Counted from the first letter of the stretch, positions 26,774 to 35,828 are shown. The stretch: DNA of 64,000 bases from G963665925 sp050596425 (GCF_050596425.1 NZ_CP192292.1:1240001-1304000), one strand, 5' to 3'. Numbers and translations are program-made. The notes: generated by a model not told the origin, from the letters alone.

Positions 26774-28435
26774 ATGATGAAGAAACACTTGGCCTTAATA
26801 ATGGCGCTTATGATGATTATAGGTACACTTGCAGGATGTGCCCCATCACAAAATGAAGCTCCGAGTACTGAAACAGAGCCAGCTGAGCAAACAGAAAGTA
26901 CAGACACACAAGAAAGCACTGAGTCAGAGCCAGAAGAAATGGCTGAAGAAGTGGAACAGACACTTATTTGGAACCTCGGATCAGAACCTAAAACCCTTGA
27001 CCCAGGTCTAAACACAGCCGTTGACGGCGGTGACATTATCAACCACTTGTTTGAAGGGTTGATGCGTGAAGTGAATGGCATTCTTGAACCAGGGATGGCT
27101 AAGAGCTACACGGTATCAGACGACAAACTCACTTATACTTTCGAACTAAGAGATGCCCAGTGGTCTGATGGTCAGCCAGTGACAGCATATGATTTCGAGT
27201 ATGCATGGTCAAGAGTTATTGATCCAGAAACAGCTTCAGAATATGCGTGGATTTTTGATGAGGCCAATGTGGATAGCTTTAGAGCCCTTGACGAAAAAAC
27301 ATTTGAAGTGACCCTTGAAGTACCATCTCCATATTTTCTTGGTTTAACAGCCTTTTTCACATTTATGCCAGTGCGTGAAGACGCAGTTGAATCAGGTACA
27401 GACGGCATGTGGGCCATTGATCCTGCAAAGAGCATTGCCAATGGACCATTTGTCCTTGCAGACTATGCAACAGGTGACAAGCTTGTCCTAGAAAAGAATG
27501 AGAAATACTGGAGAGCAGACGAAGTCAATCTAGAACGTATTGAGGCCCTTATGATCGTCGACCAGTCAACAGCCTTAACGGGCTATGAATCAGGTCAGGT
27601 TCATGTGATTGATGATATGCCAACCGCAGAAATTCCAAGACTTTTAGCAGAAGATCCAACATTTATGATACTGCCATACGACGGTGTCTATTATTATATT
27701 TTCAACACGAAAGTCGCCCCTCTTGATGATGTTAAGGTGAGAAAGGCTCTAACACTGGCTATAGATAGAACAGCCATAGTTGAGACAGTTCTAAAAGGTG
27801 GTCAGCGTCCTGCCAAGAACATGGTTTCCCAAGCATCAAGAGATGCAAATGGAGACGTGTTTGCAGAAGTGGCTGGTAGCTTTGGAATTCCAATGGACGG
27901 CAGTGGTGTCGAAGAAGCCAAGGCCCTACTGGCAGAAGCGGGTTATCCAAATGGTGAAGGGTTCCCTGAGTTTACACTGCTATACAACACATCAGAAAGT
28001 CATAAGGCAGTGGCAGAAGCCATTCAGGAAATGTGGAATCAAAACCTAGGCATCAGCATTCAACTAGCCAATCAAGAATGGGCGGTTTTCCAGGACACAA
28101 GAAGAAGTCATACATTCGATATTGCCCGTGGTGGATGGATCGGTGACTACTCAGATCCAATGACTTACCTGGGTTTATTCTTAAAAGGTGCTTCTATGAA
28201 TCATGCCCAGTGGGAAAATCCAGACTATGATGCCCTTATTGAAAAGGCTAGTGTGGAGGATGGGCAAACACGTTTTGACACTCTACAAGAAGCGTTGAAA
28301 CTGGTAATGGAAGACCATGCCTACCTCCCAATATACTACTACACAGATCAAATTATGGTTTCAGAAGATGTTTCAAACTGGGAAAAAACCACACGAGGCA
28401 ACTGGTGGTTTGGTTTTGCTAAAATGGTTGAGTAA
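26774..28435 (+). CDS. Oligopeptide-binding lipoprotein (family 5, OppA/DppA-like)
   Basis: A 553-residue lipoprotein with lipobox GTLAGC (Cys about 22), a long acidic low-complexity linker (22-55, rich in Glu, Ser, Thr), and a full family 5 solute-binding domain: LGSEPKTLDPGLN, YTFELRDAQWSDGQPVTAYDF, NGPFVLADYATGDKLVLEKN, VRKALTLAIDRTAI, and QEWAVFQDTR. It captures peptides outside the cell for an ABC importer. The start ATG 26774 follows GGGAGG. No Opp permease or ATPase genes follow; they must be supplied elsewhere. Between the epimerase and the VanX fusion it most plausibly binds cell-wall peptides, which is inference. Confidence 0.93.
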   Translation: MMKKHLALIMALMMIIGTLAGCAPSQNEAPSTETEPAEQTESTDTQESTESEPEEMAEEVEQTLIWNLGSEPKTLDPGLNTAVDGGDIINHLFEGLMREVNGILEPGMAKSYTVSDDKLTYTFELRDAQWSDGQPVTAYDFEYAWSRVIDPETASEYAWIFDEANVDSFRALDEKTFEVTLEVPSPYFLGLTAFFTFMPVREDAVESGTDGMWAIDPAKSIANGPFVLADYATGDKLVLEKNEKYWRADEVNLERIEALMIVDQSTALTGYESGQVHVIDDMPTAEIPRLLAEDPTFMILPYDGVYYYIFNTKVAPLDDVKVRKALTLAIDRTAIVETVLKGGQRPAKNMVSQASRDANGDVFAEVAGSFGIPMDGSGVEEAKALLAEAGYPNGEGFPEFTLLYNTSESHKAVAEAIQEMWNQNLGISIQLANQEWAVFQDTRRSHTFDIARGGWIGDYSDPMTYLGLFLKGASMNHAQWENPDYDALIEKASVEDGQTRFDTLQEALKLVMEDHAYLPIYYYTDQIMVSEDVSNWEKTTRGNWWFGFAKMVE

Positions 28436-28564
28436 TTCAGTTTGAAATCTTTATGAAATATAGAATTGGGTGTAGAAATTAATCCCCTCTACACTTATGT
28501 CATAGGTCTTGGCACAAGAGCATATTGCCCCAAGCTAAGTGTGTGTAAGGACCGGACAATGTGT

Positions 28565-28603
28565 GGCTGTCAGACATTATTTTATGTCCTGACAGCCATT
28601 TTT
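28565..28603 (+). terminator. Intrinsic terminator after the OppA-like gene
   Basis: GGCTGTCAG (28565-28573) and CTGACAGCC (28589-28597) with inner ACAT/ATGT, followed by ATTTTTCT. The next gene therefore may have its own promoter or depend on read-through. Confidence 0.8.
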
Positions 28604-28671
28604 CTAGTCAACATTTATTCAGGGATTGAGTTTATTGCACTATGTGACGTTATTATAAAGGGATGCATAAA

Positions 28672-30153
28672 ATGAGAGACACAAGACTATACAATCTTTT
28701 AACACAAGGCAAAATGATTGATCAGACCACTTATGAGATCGACCTTGATTATGGGTTTGATGAAATGCTTATCACATGGAATGGTGTACTGGAAAGATCG
28801 GACGAAATTGAAATATACTTTGAGCTCTTCTCAAAGGGCATTTGGTCTCAGACCTATAAATTACTTAGGTTTACTCGGGGGAAAAGAAGAGGCGGTTACA
28901 GTCTACAAGCTGATGCTTTTGGAAGCTTAGATATAGATGTTTTTAAGACCAAAAAGGGCATGGAAATAGGTAAAATACGAGTGCATATACTAAGTGAAAG
29001 TGAGACGGAATCCAGTGGCTGTGTTCTCGCCTCAGGCGTATTTGTCTCATTGCTAAAAGAAGGGCAAGTCAAAGAGAGTCAAGAAGGTATATCGTGCTTT
29101 ATGCCTGCACCGGTGCTTGTTCAATATCCTGTTGATAAGATCGGGCGAAGAATATGCAGTCCGACCAGTTGTGCTATGGCCATGAATATATTCGGGAAAA
29201 TTGTCCTTCCTGTAGACTTTGCGGCTTTGGCATATGATTTTCAAAACGATATATATGGAAACTGGTCAATGAATATGGCTGCGGTTTCCCAGTATGGGCT
29301 TCGTGCGGTGGCCAGACACTTTATGGGTATTGATGATCTTGTAAACAGCATAAAAAAAGGACATGCGGTGGTTGTTTCCGTCAAAACCGGGAAAGACAAA
29401 GGTTTTACAGGTGCCCTTCAAACATATCCAAATGGTCACCTGATGCTTGTAAGAGGATTCGAAAAAATAAATGGGGTCTGGTGCGTGATGGTTTGTGACC
29501 CTGCTGACTTTGACGCAAGAAATTCAAAAAGAGACTACCCTGTAGAAGAGTTGCTAGAATTTTGGTCGGGAGTGGGCTATGAAATAGGACCAGTGAAAAC
29601 CAGTAAAAGAGATGAAGGGGACCAGATATTTGACAGCATAAAAAAGTGGATGCCAGGGATCAGTTTAGACCTGCGCTACGGGACGGACAATAATATTTTT
29701 GGAAGTCCAGTTTATACAGAGTCATTGGACCGGTTTCAAATGCTTCGCATAGGGACACTGAAGAAATTGACATACGCCCACTGGTTGCTCTCTCGCAAGG
29801 GGTATGGCTTAAAAATATGGGATGCCTATCGACCTCTGGCGATTCAGCAAAAGCTATGGGAGGTCCATCCTGATGAACGGTTTGTGGCCTTTCCAGAGAA
29901 GGGGTCAAAACATAACCGTGGGTGTGCTGTCGACTGCACCTTGATAGACGCATCCGGCAAGTCTGTGTTTATGCCAAGTGATTTTGATGATTTTAGCGAA
30001 AGAGGTCGAGCGGACAGAAATGACTTAAGTCCAGATGTGAAAACAAATATTGATGTCTTGCAGTGGGCTTTTCGAAAAGCTGGATTTGAAACCCTTGAAG
30101 ATGAGTGGTGGCATTTCCATGACAGCGACTGGAAGAATTATGATATTCTTTAG
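28672..30153 (+). CDS. Fusion of a C39-like papain-fold domain and a VanX-type D-Ala-D-Ala dipeptidase
   Basis: A 493-residue protein in three parts. Residues 1-150 are an unassigned beta-rich region. About 155-310 resemble the peptidase C39-like family (SPTSCAMAMNI with Cys167, later GHLMLVRGFEK with a His and VCDPADF). About 320-493 are a VanX/DdpX domain with all zinc and catalytic residues: H414 and D421 in SKHNRGCAVDC, E478 and H481 in DEWWHFH. VanX cleaves D-Ala-D-Ala. No signal peptide is seen, so it likely acts in the cytoplasm on imported wall peptides. ATG 28672 is 9 nt after AAAGG. I do not know this fusion as a characterised protein. Confidence 0.85.
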   Translation: MRDTRLYNLLTQGKMIDQTTYEIDLDYGFDEMLITWNGVLERSDEIEIYFELFSKGIWSQTYKLLRFTRGKRRGGYSLQADAFGSLDIDVFKTKKGMEIGKIRVHILSESETESSGCVLASGVFVSLLKEGQVKESQEGISCFMPAPVLVQYPVDKIGRRICSPTSCAMAMNIFGKIVLPVDFAALAYDFQNDIYGNWSMNMAAVSQYGLRAVARHFMGIDDLVNSIKKGHAVVVSVKTGKDKGFTGALQTYPNGHLMLVRGFEKINGVWCVMVCDPADFDARNSKRDYPVEELLEFWSGVGYEIGPVKTSKRDEGDQIFDSIKKWMPGISLDLRYGTDNNIFGSPVYTESLDRFQMLRIGTLKKLTYAHWLLSRKGYGLKIWDAYRPLAIQQKLWEVHPDERFVAFPEKGSKHNRGCAVDCTLIDASGKSVFMPSDFDDFSERGRADRNDLSPDVKTNIDVLQWAFRKAGFETLEDEWWHFHDSDWKNYDIL

Positions 30154-30196
30154 TTTTCAATATTAGCGATAATAGGCAAAAGAAAAAGCAAAAGAA

Positions 30197-30249
30197 AAAT
30201 CCACCCCAAATGCCTGTTTAAAACAGGTTCAGGGTGGATTTGTTTTTTA
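30197..30249. terminator. Bidirectional terminator
   Basis: AAATCCACCC (30197-30206) pairs with GGGTGGATTT (30232-30241), with inner CCTGTTT/AAACAGG. GTTTTTT follows on plus and TTTTC on minus. It separates the convergent VanX-fusion and GerMN genes. Confidence 0.85.
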
Positions 30250-31611
30250 TTCAATGTTTAAATACATGCTTGGTTCAAATGAGCGACCTAGAGTATAGCC
30301 ATGAAGTTCACCTTCAGCCATGGAATCCGTTATGATTATGAGTTTTTCAACCCCTTCAATACTGAAAGTCGAGTATACAATACTATCCATCATAAGTCGT
30401 GCGTAAGCATCATCAGCATCATAAGCTGTTTGAATTTCATCACTTAGCTTGAGTGTTAAAACACCACTATCCAGTGATTCTTCAACAATATCTATGCTAG
30501 AAATCACAGGTGGATAAAGATCATTTCCCGTATCCACACCATTTTTAAGATAGGCAAGCATTTCAGAAGCTGAAGTGGCCTCTACCTCAACAGGTGTCAG
30601 ATACAAGTGGTCTGTTTCTGTGTGTAGACCCATATAGGCTTCAGGCCCTTTTGGCTCATTGTATCGTTTGCTTAAGTCAAATCCATTAAGTGGTTTATCT
30701 GTTCTGTTATCCACTGAGAACTTAACACTTGAGACATTCTCAATATGAGTCATGGTGTTAATGAGAGAATGCATCATAAGGTATGTGTCATCTGTACCAG
30801 TGGTGAATTCCTTATTCTCATGAGAGTTTGTATGCAGTGTCACAGTGCCTGTTGAAGATGAAAAGCGTGCGACAGGAATATATGGTGCCGGAGACTGGGA
30901 ACTGAGTCCACTTTCCTCTGATGGCCCATCGCGAAGGGCATTGAGAGTGGTTCGAATGAGATTACCACTATAAGAAATTTCCCTAGAAATTGGAACAAGA
31001 TAGTTCCTGCTTTTATCTGTAAAATACATGGTAATGAGTCTTTTGCCCCGGGCTGCAGATTCTTGTGGACCCTTATAAGAGGCTTTTCCATAATATGTCA
31101 CTTGAAGGGATTTGTCTAGTGGCGCCCTCAGGTGGTCACTCTCTGAAGAGAGCGTTAAGGTGTAATGACCACTTTTTAAATTGAGGTCTTGAAGGGTGGC
31201 TTTAATGGTTAAGGTGACCACATCTCCATTTATATCTGTTGAAATAAGTCTCTTTAAGTCTGAATTTTGAAGTCGTTTGACTATGGTGGTCTCAGATTTT
31301 GTGCTGCCCTGATAGATTTCAAGTTGAATATCGTTAGTGAAGTCTGAAACCTGATCAGCTTCAAGAGACGATGTGCCTACAAATTTAAAGTTTAGACTGT
31401 CTGGATTGTAAAGGTAGTCAAAATCAAAATTTTCGTATGTAAGATCGAGTGTGGCTTCCTCTAACACTGGGCTTTCTTCTGGCTCAGTTTCCTCTTCGGC
31501 CGCCTCTGGAAAAGAAATATTTAGATTCAAAATTTCAGTATTGATCGGAACGGCTGACACCGTAAAAGCTATGATTAGAACGAGTATAATGTTCGCTAAA
31601 ATCCGTGACAT
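30247..31611 (-). CDS. Secreted protein with GerMN-type domains
   Basis: A 454-residue exported protein: signal peptide or membrane anchor at 5-21, an acidic linker (35-52), then a region with no assigned fold (55-180). Two GerMN (sporulation and spore germination) type repeats follow at about 190-310 (ITMYFTDKSRNYLVPISREI, TLNALRDGP, VTLHTNS) and about 330-454 (LYLTPVEVEA, MLAYLKNG, LTLKLSDE). GerM-type domains occur in spore-envelope and germination proteins and in other surface proteins of Firmicutes. It is transcribed alone. A sporulation role is inference from the domain only. Confidence 0.7.
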   Translation of the reverse strand: MSRILANIILVLIIAFTVSAVPINTEILNLNISFPEAAEEETEPEESPVLEEATLDLTYENFDFDYLYNPDSLNFKFVGTSSLEADQVSDFTNDIQLEIYQGSTKSETTIVKRLQNSDLKRLISTDINGDVVTLTIKATLQDLNLKSGHYTLTLSSESDHLRAPLDKSLQVTYYGKASYKGPQESAARGKRLITMYFTDKSRNYLVPISREISYSGNLIRTTLNALRDGPSEESGLSSQSPAPYIPVARFSSSTGTVTLHTNSHENKEFTTGTDDTYLMMHSLINTMTHIENVSSVKFSVDNRTDKPLNGFDLSKRYNEPKGPEAYMGLHTETDHLYLTPVEVEATSASEMLAYLKNGVDTGNDLYPPVISSIDIVEESLDSGVLTLKLSDEIQTAYDADDAYARLMMDSIVYSTFSIEGVEKLIIITDSMAEGELHGYTLGRSFEPSMYLNIE

Positions 31612-31935
31612 AGAATCCCCCTTATTGTCCCCTAATTTTATGAAGCTGATACTTTTGTCTTGGGTTTAAGTCGTTACCTTATTATTATAAAATAATTATT
31701 GAATTAATGCCATTGGTGATATATATTTTATGTTGAGCTTTTTCTAGAAAGTGGTTAAAACTTGGCATAAACAAGTGATTTCAGACACCAATTTAACAAA
31801 TTATGACCTCCACTTTTATAAATAGGGTAGGTAAACAGATAAGTTGTTTATAAATGTGTGATATATAGATGTGTGGTATATAATAGAAACAATTCGATGA
31901 TTGATGTATAGAGTATAAGACTGGAAGGTTTAAAA
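31612..31935. other. Intergenic region between the divergent GerMN and rlmD genes
   Basis: AT-rich and without credible ORFs. A -10-like TATAAT at 31879-31884 lies about 50 bp before rlmD; the matching -35 is poor. No conserved RNA structure was recognised. Confidence 0.4.
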
Positions 31936-33300
31936 ATGAGTATACCTGTTCAAAAGAATGAATATATAGAGCTGGATATAGTGAGTCTTGGAGAAGCGGG
32001 CGAAGGCATTGGTCGTGTGGATGGTTTTACGATTTTTGTTCATGGGGCTGTTCCGGGAGATAAGGTGAAGGCCAAGCTGATAAAGGTCAAAAAAACCTAT
32101 GCTGTGGGCAAACTAGATGAAGTCATAAAGTCATCTGAGGATAGAGTGGACCCGCCTTGTCCCTATGTGAGCCAGTGCGGTGGCTGTCAAATCCAGCATA
32201 TTGATTACAAGGCCCAGCTTGCCTATAAAAGAGAATTTGTTCAGTCCGCTATGGACCGAATTGGCAAAATAGATGTTGAAGTTCTGCCAACCATAGGGAT
32301 GGATGAACCGTTTCGGTATAGAAACAAGGGGCAGTACCCTGTAGGGGGCACAACAGACCAACCCAAAATTGGATTTTTCAAGGCCAGAACCCATGAAGTG
32401 ATTGATGTGGATGTCTGTAGGTTACAATCCACTTCAGCGGACAAGGCCGTTAGCATAATAAGACAAGAACTGCCTAAGCTAGGATGGCCTATTTACAATG
32501 AGAAGACCCACAAAGGATTTTTACGCCATGTTCTCATACGGACAGCCCACAAAACAGGGGACATGATGGTTGTTTTCGTTGTGAAGGGCAACAAGTTACG
32601 AGGTGCCCAGCCCCTCATTGACAGACTGCTTGCTGAAGTGCCAGAAATAAAGAGCATTATACTTAATGAAAACAAGTCAAAGGGCAACCGCGTTCTTGGC
32701 TTTACCAATAAGACCATTTGGGGCAGTGACAAAATCACAGATTATATTAAAGACCTGTCTTTTGAAATATCACCACTATCGTTTTTTCAGGTCAACCCTG
32801 TCCAAACGGAAAAACTCTATAGCAAGGCACTAGAATATGCTGAACTAACAGGGGATGAAACCGTATTTGATATTTATTGTGGTATTGGCTCGATTTCTTT
32901 ATTCCTCGCTCAAAAAGCCAAGCTGGTTGTGGGTGTTGAAATTGTGGAAGATGCTATTAAAGATGCCCAGGCCAATGCAAAACGCAATGGTTTTGACAAC
33001 ACAGACTTCCATACTGGAGCGGCTGAAACAATCATTCCTGAACTCTATAAAAAAGGCTATAAGGCCGATGTGGTCGTGGTTGATCCACCAAGAAAGGGTT
33101 GTGACGAAATCGTTCTTAAGACCATAGCTGACATGGCGCCAAAGCGGGTGGTTTATGTGTCCTGCAAGCCATCAACCCTAGCCAGAGACCTTCGTATACT
33201 GGAAGACCTAGGTTATAAAACGGTTAAAGTTCAGCCGGTTGATATGTTTGCTCATACTGGGCATGTGGAGACTGTTTGTGAACTTGAATTGAAAAAATAA
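31936..33300 (+). CDS. rlmD: 23S rRNA (uracil-5-)-methyltransferase, RlmD/RumA family
   Basis: A 454-residue SAM-dependent enzyme that methylates C5 of specific uridines in 23S rRNA. The N-terminal TRAM domain (about 8-66, GEGIGRVDGFTIFVHGAVPGD) is followed by a 4Fe-4S cysteine cluster (CPYVSQCGGCQIQH), the SAM site FDIYCGIGSISLFLA, VVDPPRKGCD, and the nucleophile loop VYVSCKPSTLARD. In low-GC Gram-positives one RlmCD enzyme can modify two positions, so the exact target (U747, U1939) is not certain. It follows AAGG and ends at a strong terminator. Confidence 0.95.
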   Translation: MSIPVQKNEYIELDIVSLGEAGEGIGRVDGFTIFVHGAVPGDKVKAKLIKVKKTYAVGKLDEVIKSSEDRVDPPCPYVSQCGGCQIQHIDYKAQLAYKREFVQSAMDRIGKIDVEVLPTIGMDEPFRYRNKGQYPVGGTTDQPKIGFFKARTHEVIDVDVCRLQSTSADKAVSIIRQELPKLGWPIYNEKTHKGFLRHVLIRTAHKTGDMMVVFVVKGNKLRGAQPLIDRLLAEVPEIKSIILNENKSKGNRVLGFTNKTIWGSDKITDYIKDLSFEISPLSFFQVNPVQTEKLYSKALEYAELTGDETVFDIYCGIGSISLFLAQKAKLVVGVEIVEDAIKDAQANAKRNGFDNTDFHTGAAETIIPELYKKGYKADVVVVDPPRKGCDEIVLKTIADMAPKRVVYVSCKPSTLARDLRILEDLGYKTVKVQPVDMFAHTGHVETVCELELKK

Positions 33301-33315
33301 CATTAGAGAATAGAA

Positions 33316-33349
33316 AACTGACTGAGTCTAGTAAGCTCAGTCAGTTTTT
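33316..33349 (+). terminator. Intrinsic terminator after rlmD
   Basis: AACTGACTGAG (33316-33326) and CTCAGTCAGTT (33336-33346) form an 11-bp stem followed by TTT. Confidence 0.85.
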
Positions 33350-33403
33350 GATTATATTTAGTCTCATTCGTATTTACGGCTTGAATTGATTTTCTAGAAC
33401 CAC

Positions 33404-34234
33404 CTACTTTTTCAAGGCAACAGGGCTTTCAATTGAATAAACATCATGCCTACGATGTGCAAGAAGAGGGAGTTCGGTTCGAACTTGTGAAACCAGAGCA
33501 AAGTCCAAATCAACAAGTAATATATCCTCGAATTGCTTTAACTGGTCAATGATTTCACCCCATGGAGAAACTACAATAGAATGTCCCCAAGAGGTGTAGC
33601 CTGTTGCAGAATTTCTTGCGGGTGCTACACCGAGTGTAAAGAGTTGATTATCGAGAGCTCTCGTTCTAAACAAGATGTCCCAATGACTCGGTCCGGTTGT
33701 CATATTGAAAGCAGCTGGAACAATGATAGCCTCAGCGCCTTTATCGACCATGATTCTAGAAAGTTCAGGGAACCTAAAATCATAGCATATACATAGCCCA
33801 AACTTTCCAAACTCGGTTGTGAAGACTGTAGGTTCATATCCAACGGAGAGCACATCAGATTCCTTAAAAGACTGCCCGTTTTCAACATCAATATCAAATA
33901 AGTGAATTTTTCTGTGCTTTGCTATTTGCTTTCCATTTCGATCGAATACGTAAGATGTGTTGTAAATTTGTCCATCTTTGTATTCCGGTACAGACCCTGC
34001 GACCAAATATACATTGTTTGTTTTAGCAGTATGACTTAATCGTTGCCATGTTACTCCGCCTTCAACTTCTGAGTATTCCTCGAACAAATGTGTTTGATAA
34101 GGGCAAAGAAACATTTCAGGCAAGATCACCATGTCAATTTTTTTATCGGATAAAGATGTTATAACTTGTTCTATTTTATCGATGTTTTCACGTTTGTTTT
34201 GAGAAACGTCAATTTGTAATGCTGCAATTCTCAT
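33404..34234 (-). CDS. Carbon-nitrogen hydrolase (nitrilase superfamily, omega-amidase-like)
   Basis: A 276-residue nitrilase-fold amidase with the full Glu-Lys-Cys triad: E40 in ILPEMF, K109 in HRKIHLFDID, C150 in CICYDFRFPE. The HLFDID and YDFRFPE signatures place it near the Nit2/omega-amidase branch, which deamidates alpha-ketoglutaramate or alpha-ketosuccinamate and also removes damaged amino acid derivatives. It is the last gene of a three-gene minus-strand operon (15-bp gap to the aldolase-like gene). With RidA and a PLP enzyme upstream, a role in clearing side products of amino acid deamination is likely, though the substrate is inferred. Confidence 0.9.
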   Translation of the reverse strand: MRIAALQIDVSQNKRENIDKIEQVITSLSDKKIDMVILPEMFLCPYQTHLFEEYSEVEGGVTWQRLSHTAKTNNVYLVAGSVPEYKDGQIYNTSYVFDRNGKQIAKHRKIHLFDIDVENGQSFKESDVLSVGYEPTVFTTEFGKFGLCICYDFRFPELSRIMVDKGAEAIIVPAAFNMTTGPSHWDILFRTRALDNQLFTLGVAPARNSATGYTSWGHSIVVSPWGEIIDQLKQFEDILLVDLDFALVSQVRTELPLLAHRRHDVYSIESPVALKK

Positions 34235-34249
34235 TTTGGTCTCCTTTTG

Positions 34250-35356
34250 TTATTTCAGTTGGCCTCGACATTCCACGTTAACTTCATGGGCTACATATCC
34301 ATTCTTAATAAAGTAAGCTGATTCATGAAGATTTACAACAGGACAGATATGATTGGGGATGATTTCAATTTTATCGCCCACAGAAACAGAATCTGAAAAA
34401 GATTTACTGTATATAATTGCGTGTTCATCAAACACGTCATAAATTGTGACACCATCAAATCCCTTAATGAGTCCTAGACCAGTTGTTGTACACATCCCTT
34501 TGTTTCTTCTTTGTGCGGTTAAACCTTTAGCGCCAACATCTAGTATGACACGCTCCTCCGTGGGTTTACTCATTACAGTTGCAAGGATAGTAGCTGCACA
34601 CCTATCGTGACTCCCGAAAGCATTTCCTTGTGAAGCATCCATGAAAATATAAGTACCGGGTCGAATTTCAGTTATTCCATCCAAAATGGTAAAATCGTGC
34701 ATGAGAGAGGGGGTGGAGCCGATACTCACTGTACTTATTTCAAAACCTAGTGATTTCGCAATCTCGACAAACTCAAGTGTTCTCTTTTGGCTTACCAGAT
34801 GAATACCTTCTAAATCAATTAAATCTTTAGCACCATAAGAGTGACCATCATGAGAAAATATGCCTTTTAACTGGATGTGTTTACAGTCTTTTAGATGTAG
34901 AAGCAATTCTAAGAAATCACTTTTTTCTATAACGCCAGAACGTTCTTCACCAACTTCAATTTCTATTAGAACCTGAGCTGGAGTATCGGATTTTGAAAAT
35001 ACAGATTCTATCATTTTAGCTTGTGCAATACTATCTAGACCAAATGATATATCTACAGTCTTACTTAACGTCATAATGCGTTCTAGTTTTTTTATACCTA
35101 CAATTTCATTTGCAATGAAAATGTCATTTATACCGTGAGCAGCCATGACTTCAGCTTCGCCAACTTTTGCGACAGCTATGCCTTGAGCGCCAAAATCCAG
35201 TTGTTTAAGAGCGAGCTTTGGGATTTTATGTGTTTTCGTATGCGGTCGTAGAGTCACCCCTTGGGCATCTGCGTATTTTTGCATTCTCATACAGTTGTCT
35301 GTGACTTTATCAATATCGATGAGTAGTGCTGGTGTATCTAAAAGTATTGATTTCAT
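34250..35356 (-). CDS. D-threonine aldolase / D-serine dehydratase family PLP enzyme
   Basis: A 368-residue fold-III PLP protein (alanine racemase-like barrel, metal-dependent). RPHTKTHK at 37-44 carries the PLP lysine (K41), FSHDGHSYG and GSTPSLMHD follow, and the C-terminal PNHICPVVNL provides metal ligands H336 and C338. A Cys at the second ligand position matches eukaryote-type D-serine dehydratase more than D-threonine aldolase, which has Asp. The reaction is therefore probably D-serine (or a D-3-hydroxy amino acid) to a keto acid plus ammonia, or an aldol cleavage. It is only 2 bp downstream of ridA and expressed from the sigma54 promoter. Confidence 0.88.
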   Translation of the reverse strand: MKSILLDTPALLIDIDKVTDNCMRMQKYADAQGVTLRPHTKTHKIPKLALKQLDFGAQGIAVAKVGEAEVMAAHGINDIFIANEIVGIKKLERIMTLSKTVDISFGLDSIAQAKMIESVFSKSDTPAQVLIEIEVGEERSGVIEKSDFLELLLHLKDCKHIQLKGIFSHDGHSYGAKDLIDLEGIHLVSQKRTLEFVEIAKSLGFEISTVSIGSTPSLMHDFTILDGITEIRPGTYIFMDASQGNAFGSHDRCAATILATVMSKPTEERVILDVGAKGLTAQRRNKGMCTTTGLGLIKGFDGVTIYDVFDEHAIIYSKSFSDSVSVGDKIEIIPNHICPVVNLHESAYFIKNGYVAHEVNVECRGQLK

Positions 35357-35358
35357 AT

Positions 35359-35739
35359 TTAGTCCTCCTTACATATTGCGATTGCTTCTATTTCTACAAG
35401 ACAGCCACCATGTAGTGTGTTTGATGGAACAACGACACGTGAAGGTTTATGTTCGCCGAAATACGCTGCATAAACTTTGTTAATTTCAGGCCAGTAAGCT
35501 ACATCAGGTGTGTAAAGTCTGCACTGAATAACATCATCTTTTGTGGAACCAGCTGCATCTAATATAAGTTCAAGATTTTTCATTGCCTGCCATGCTTCTT
35601 CTACAATTTCCCCAGCACATTTACCTGTTTCGGGATTTACGGATAATTGACCTGAAATATATAGTAGTCCATTATGAACAACTCCCGGAGAGTAATGGCC
35701 TCCGTCTTTAGATGTAAACTGAGTGGTAATTTTTTTCAT
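35359..35739 (-). CDS. RidA family reactive imine/enamine deaminase
   Basis: A 126-residue RidA (YjgF/YER057c/UK114) protein. LYISGQLSVNPETG at 26-39 and PSRVVVPSNTLHGGCLVEIEA contain the catalytic Arg101 region, so it should hydrolyse 2-aminoacrylate and related imines. These are exactly the intermediates made by PLP serine/threonine dehydratases such as the one encoded immediately downstream. It is the first gene of the operon, about 45 bp from the -12 element of the sigma54 promoter, and divergent from a sigma54 activator. RidA paralogues linked to catabolic genes are known; this one is probably a dedicated partner. Confidence 0.92.
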   Translation of the reverse strand: MKKITTQFTSKDGGHYSPGVVHNGLLYISGQLSVNPETGKCAGEIVEEAWQAMKNLELILDAAGSTKDDVIQCRLYTPDVAYWPEINKVYAAYFGEHKPSRVVVPSNTLHGGCLVEIEAIAICKED

Positions 35740-35783
35740 GATTGACCTCCATAGTCATACTTTTGATTGGCTATAAATTTATA

Positions 35784-35801
35784 TTGCAAGTGATGTGCCA
35801 A
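35784..35801 (-). promoter_or_regulatory. Sigma54 (-24/-12) promoter of the ridA operon
   Basis: The minus strand reads TTGGCACATCACTTGCAA. It matches the consensus TGGCAC-N5-TTGCA with GG and GC exactly 10 bp apart. Transcription should start near 35774, about 35 nt before ridA. Confidence 0.88.
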
Positions 35802-35828
35802 GTTGTGAAAAAATTTGACTAAGGAAAG

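Noticed and set aside
28508..28526. TTGGCAC...TTGC resembling a sigma54 promoter
   Set aside because: GG and GC are 14 bp apart instead of 10.
28466..28675. 69-codon ORF between the OppA-like and VanX-fusion genes
   Set aside because: It runs through the strong terminator at 28565-28603 and lacks a ribosome site.
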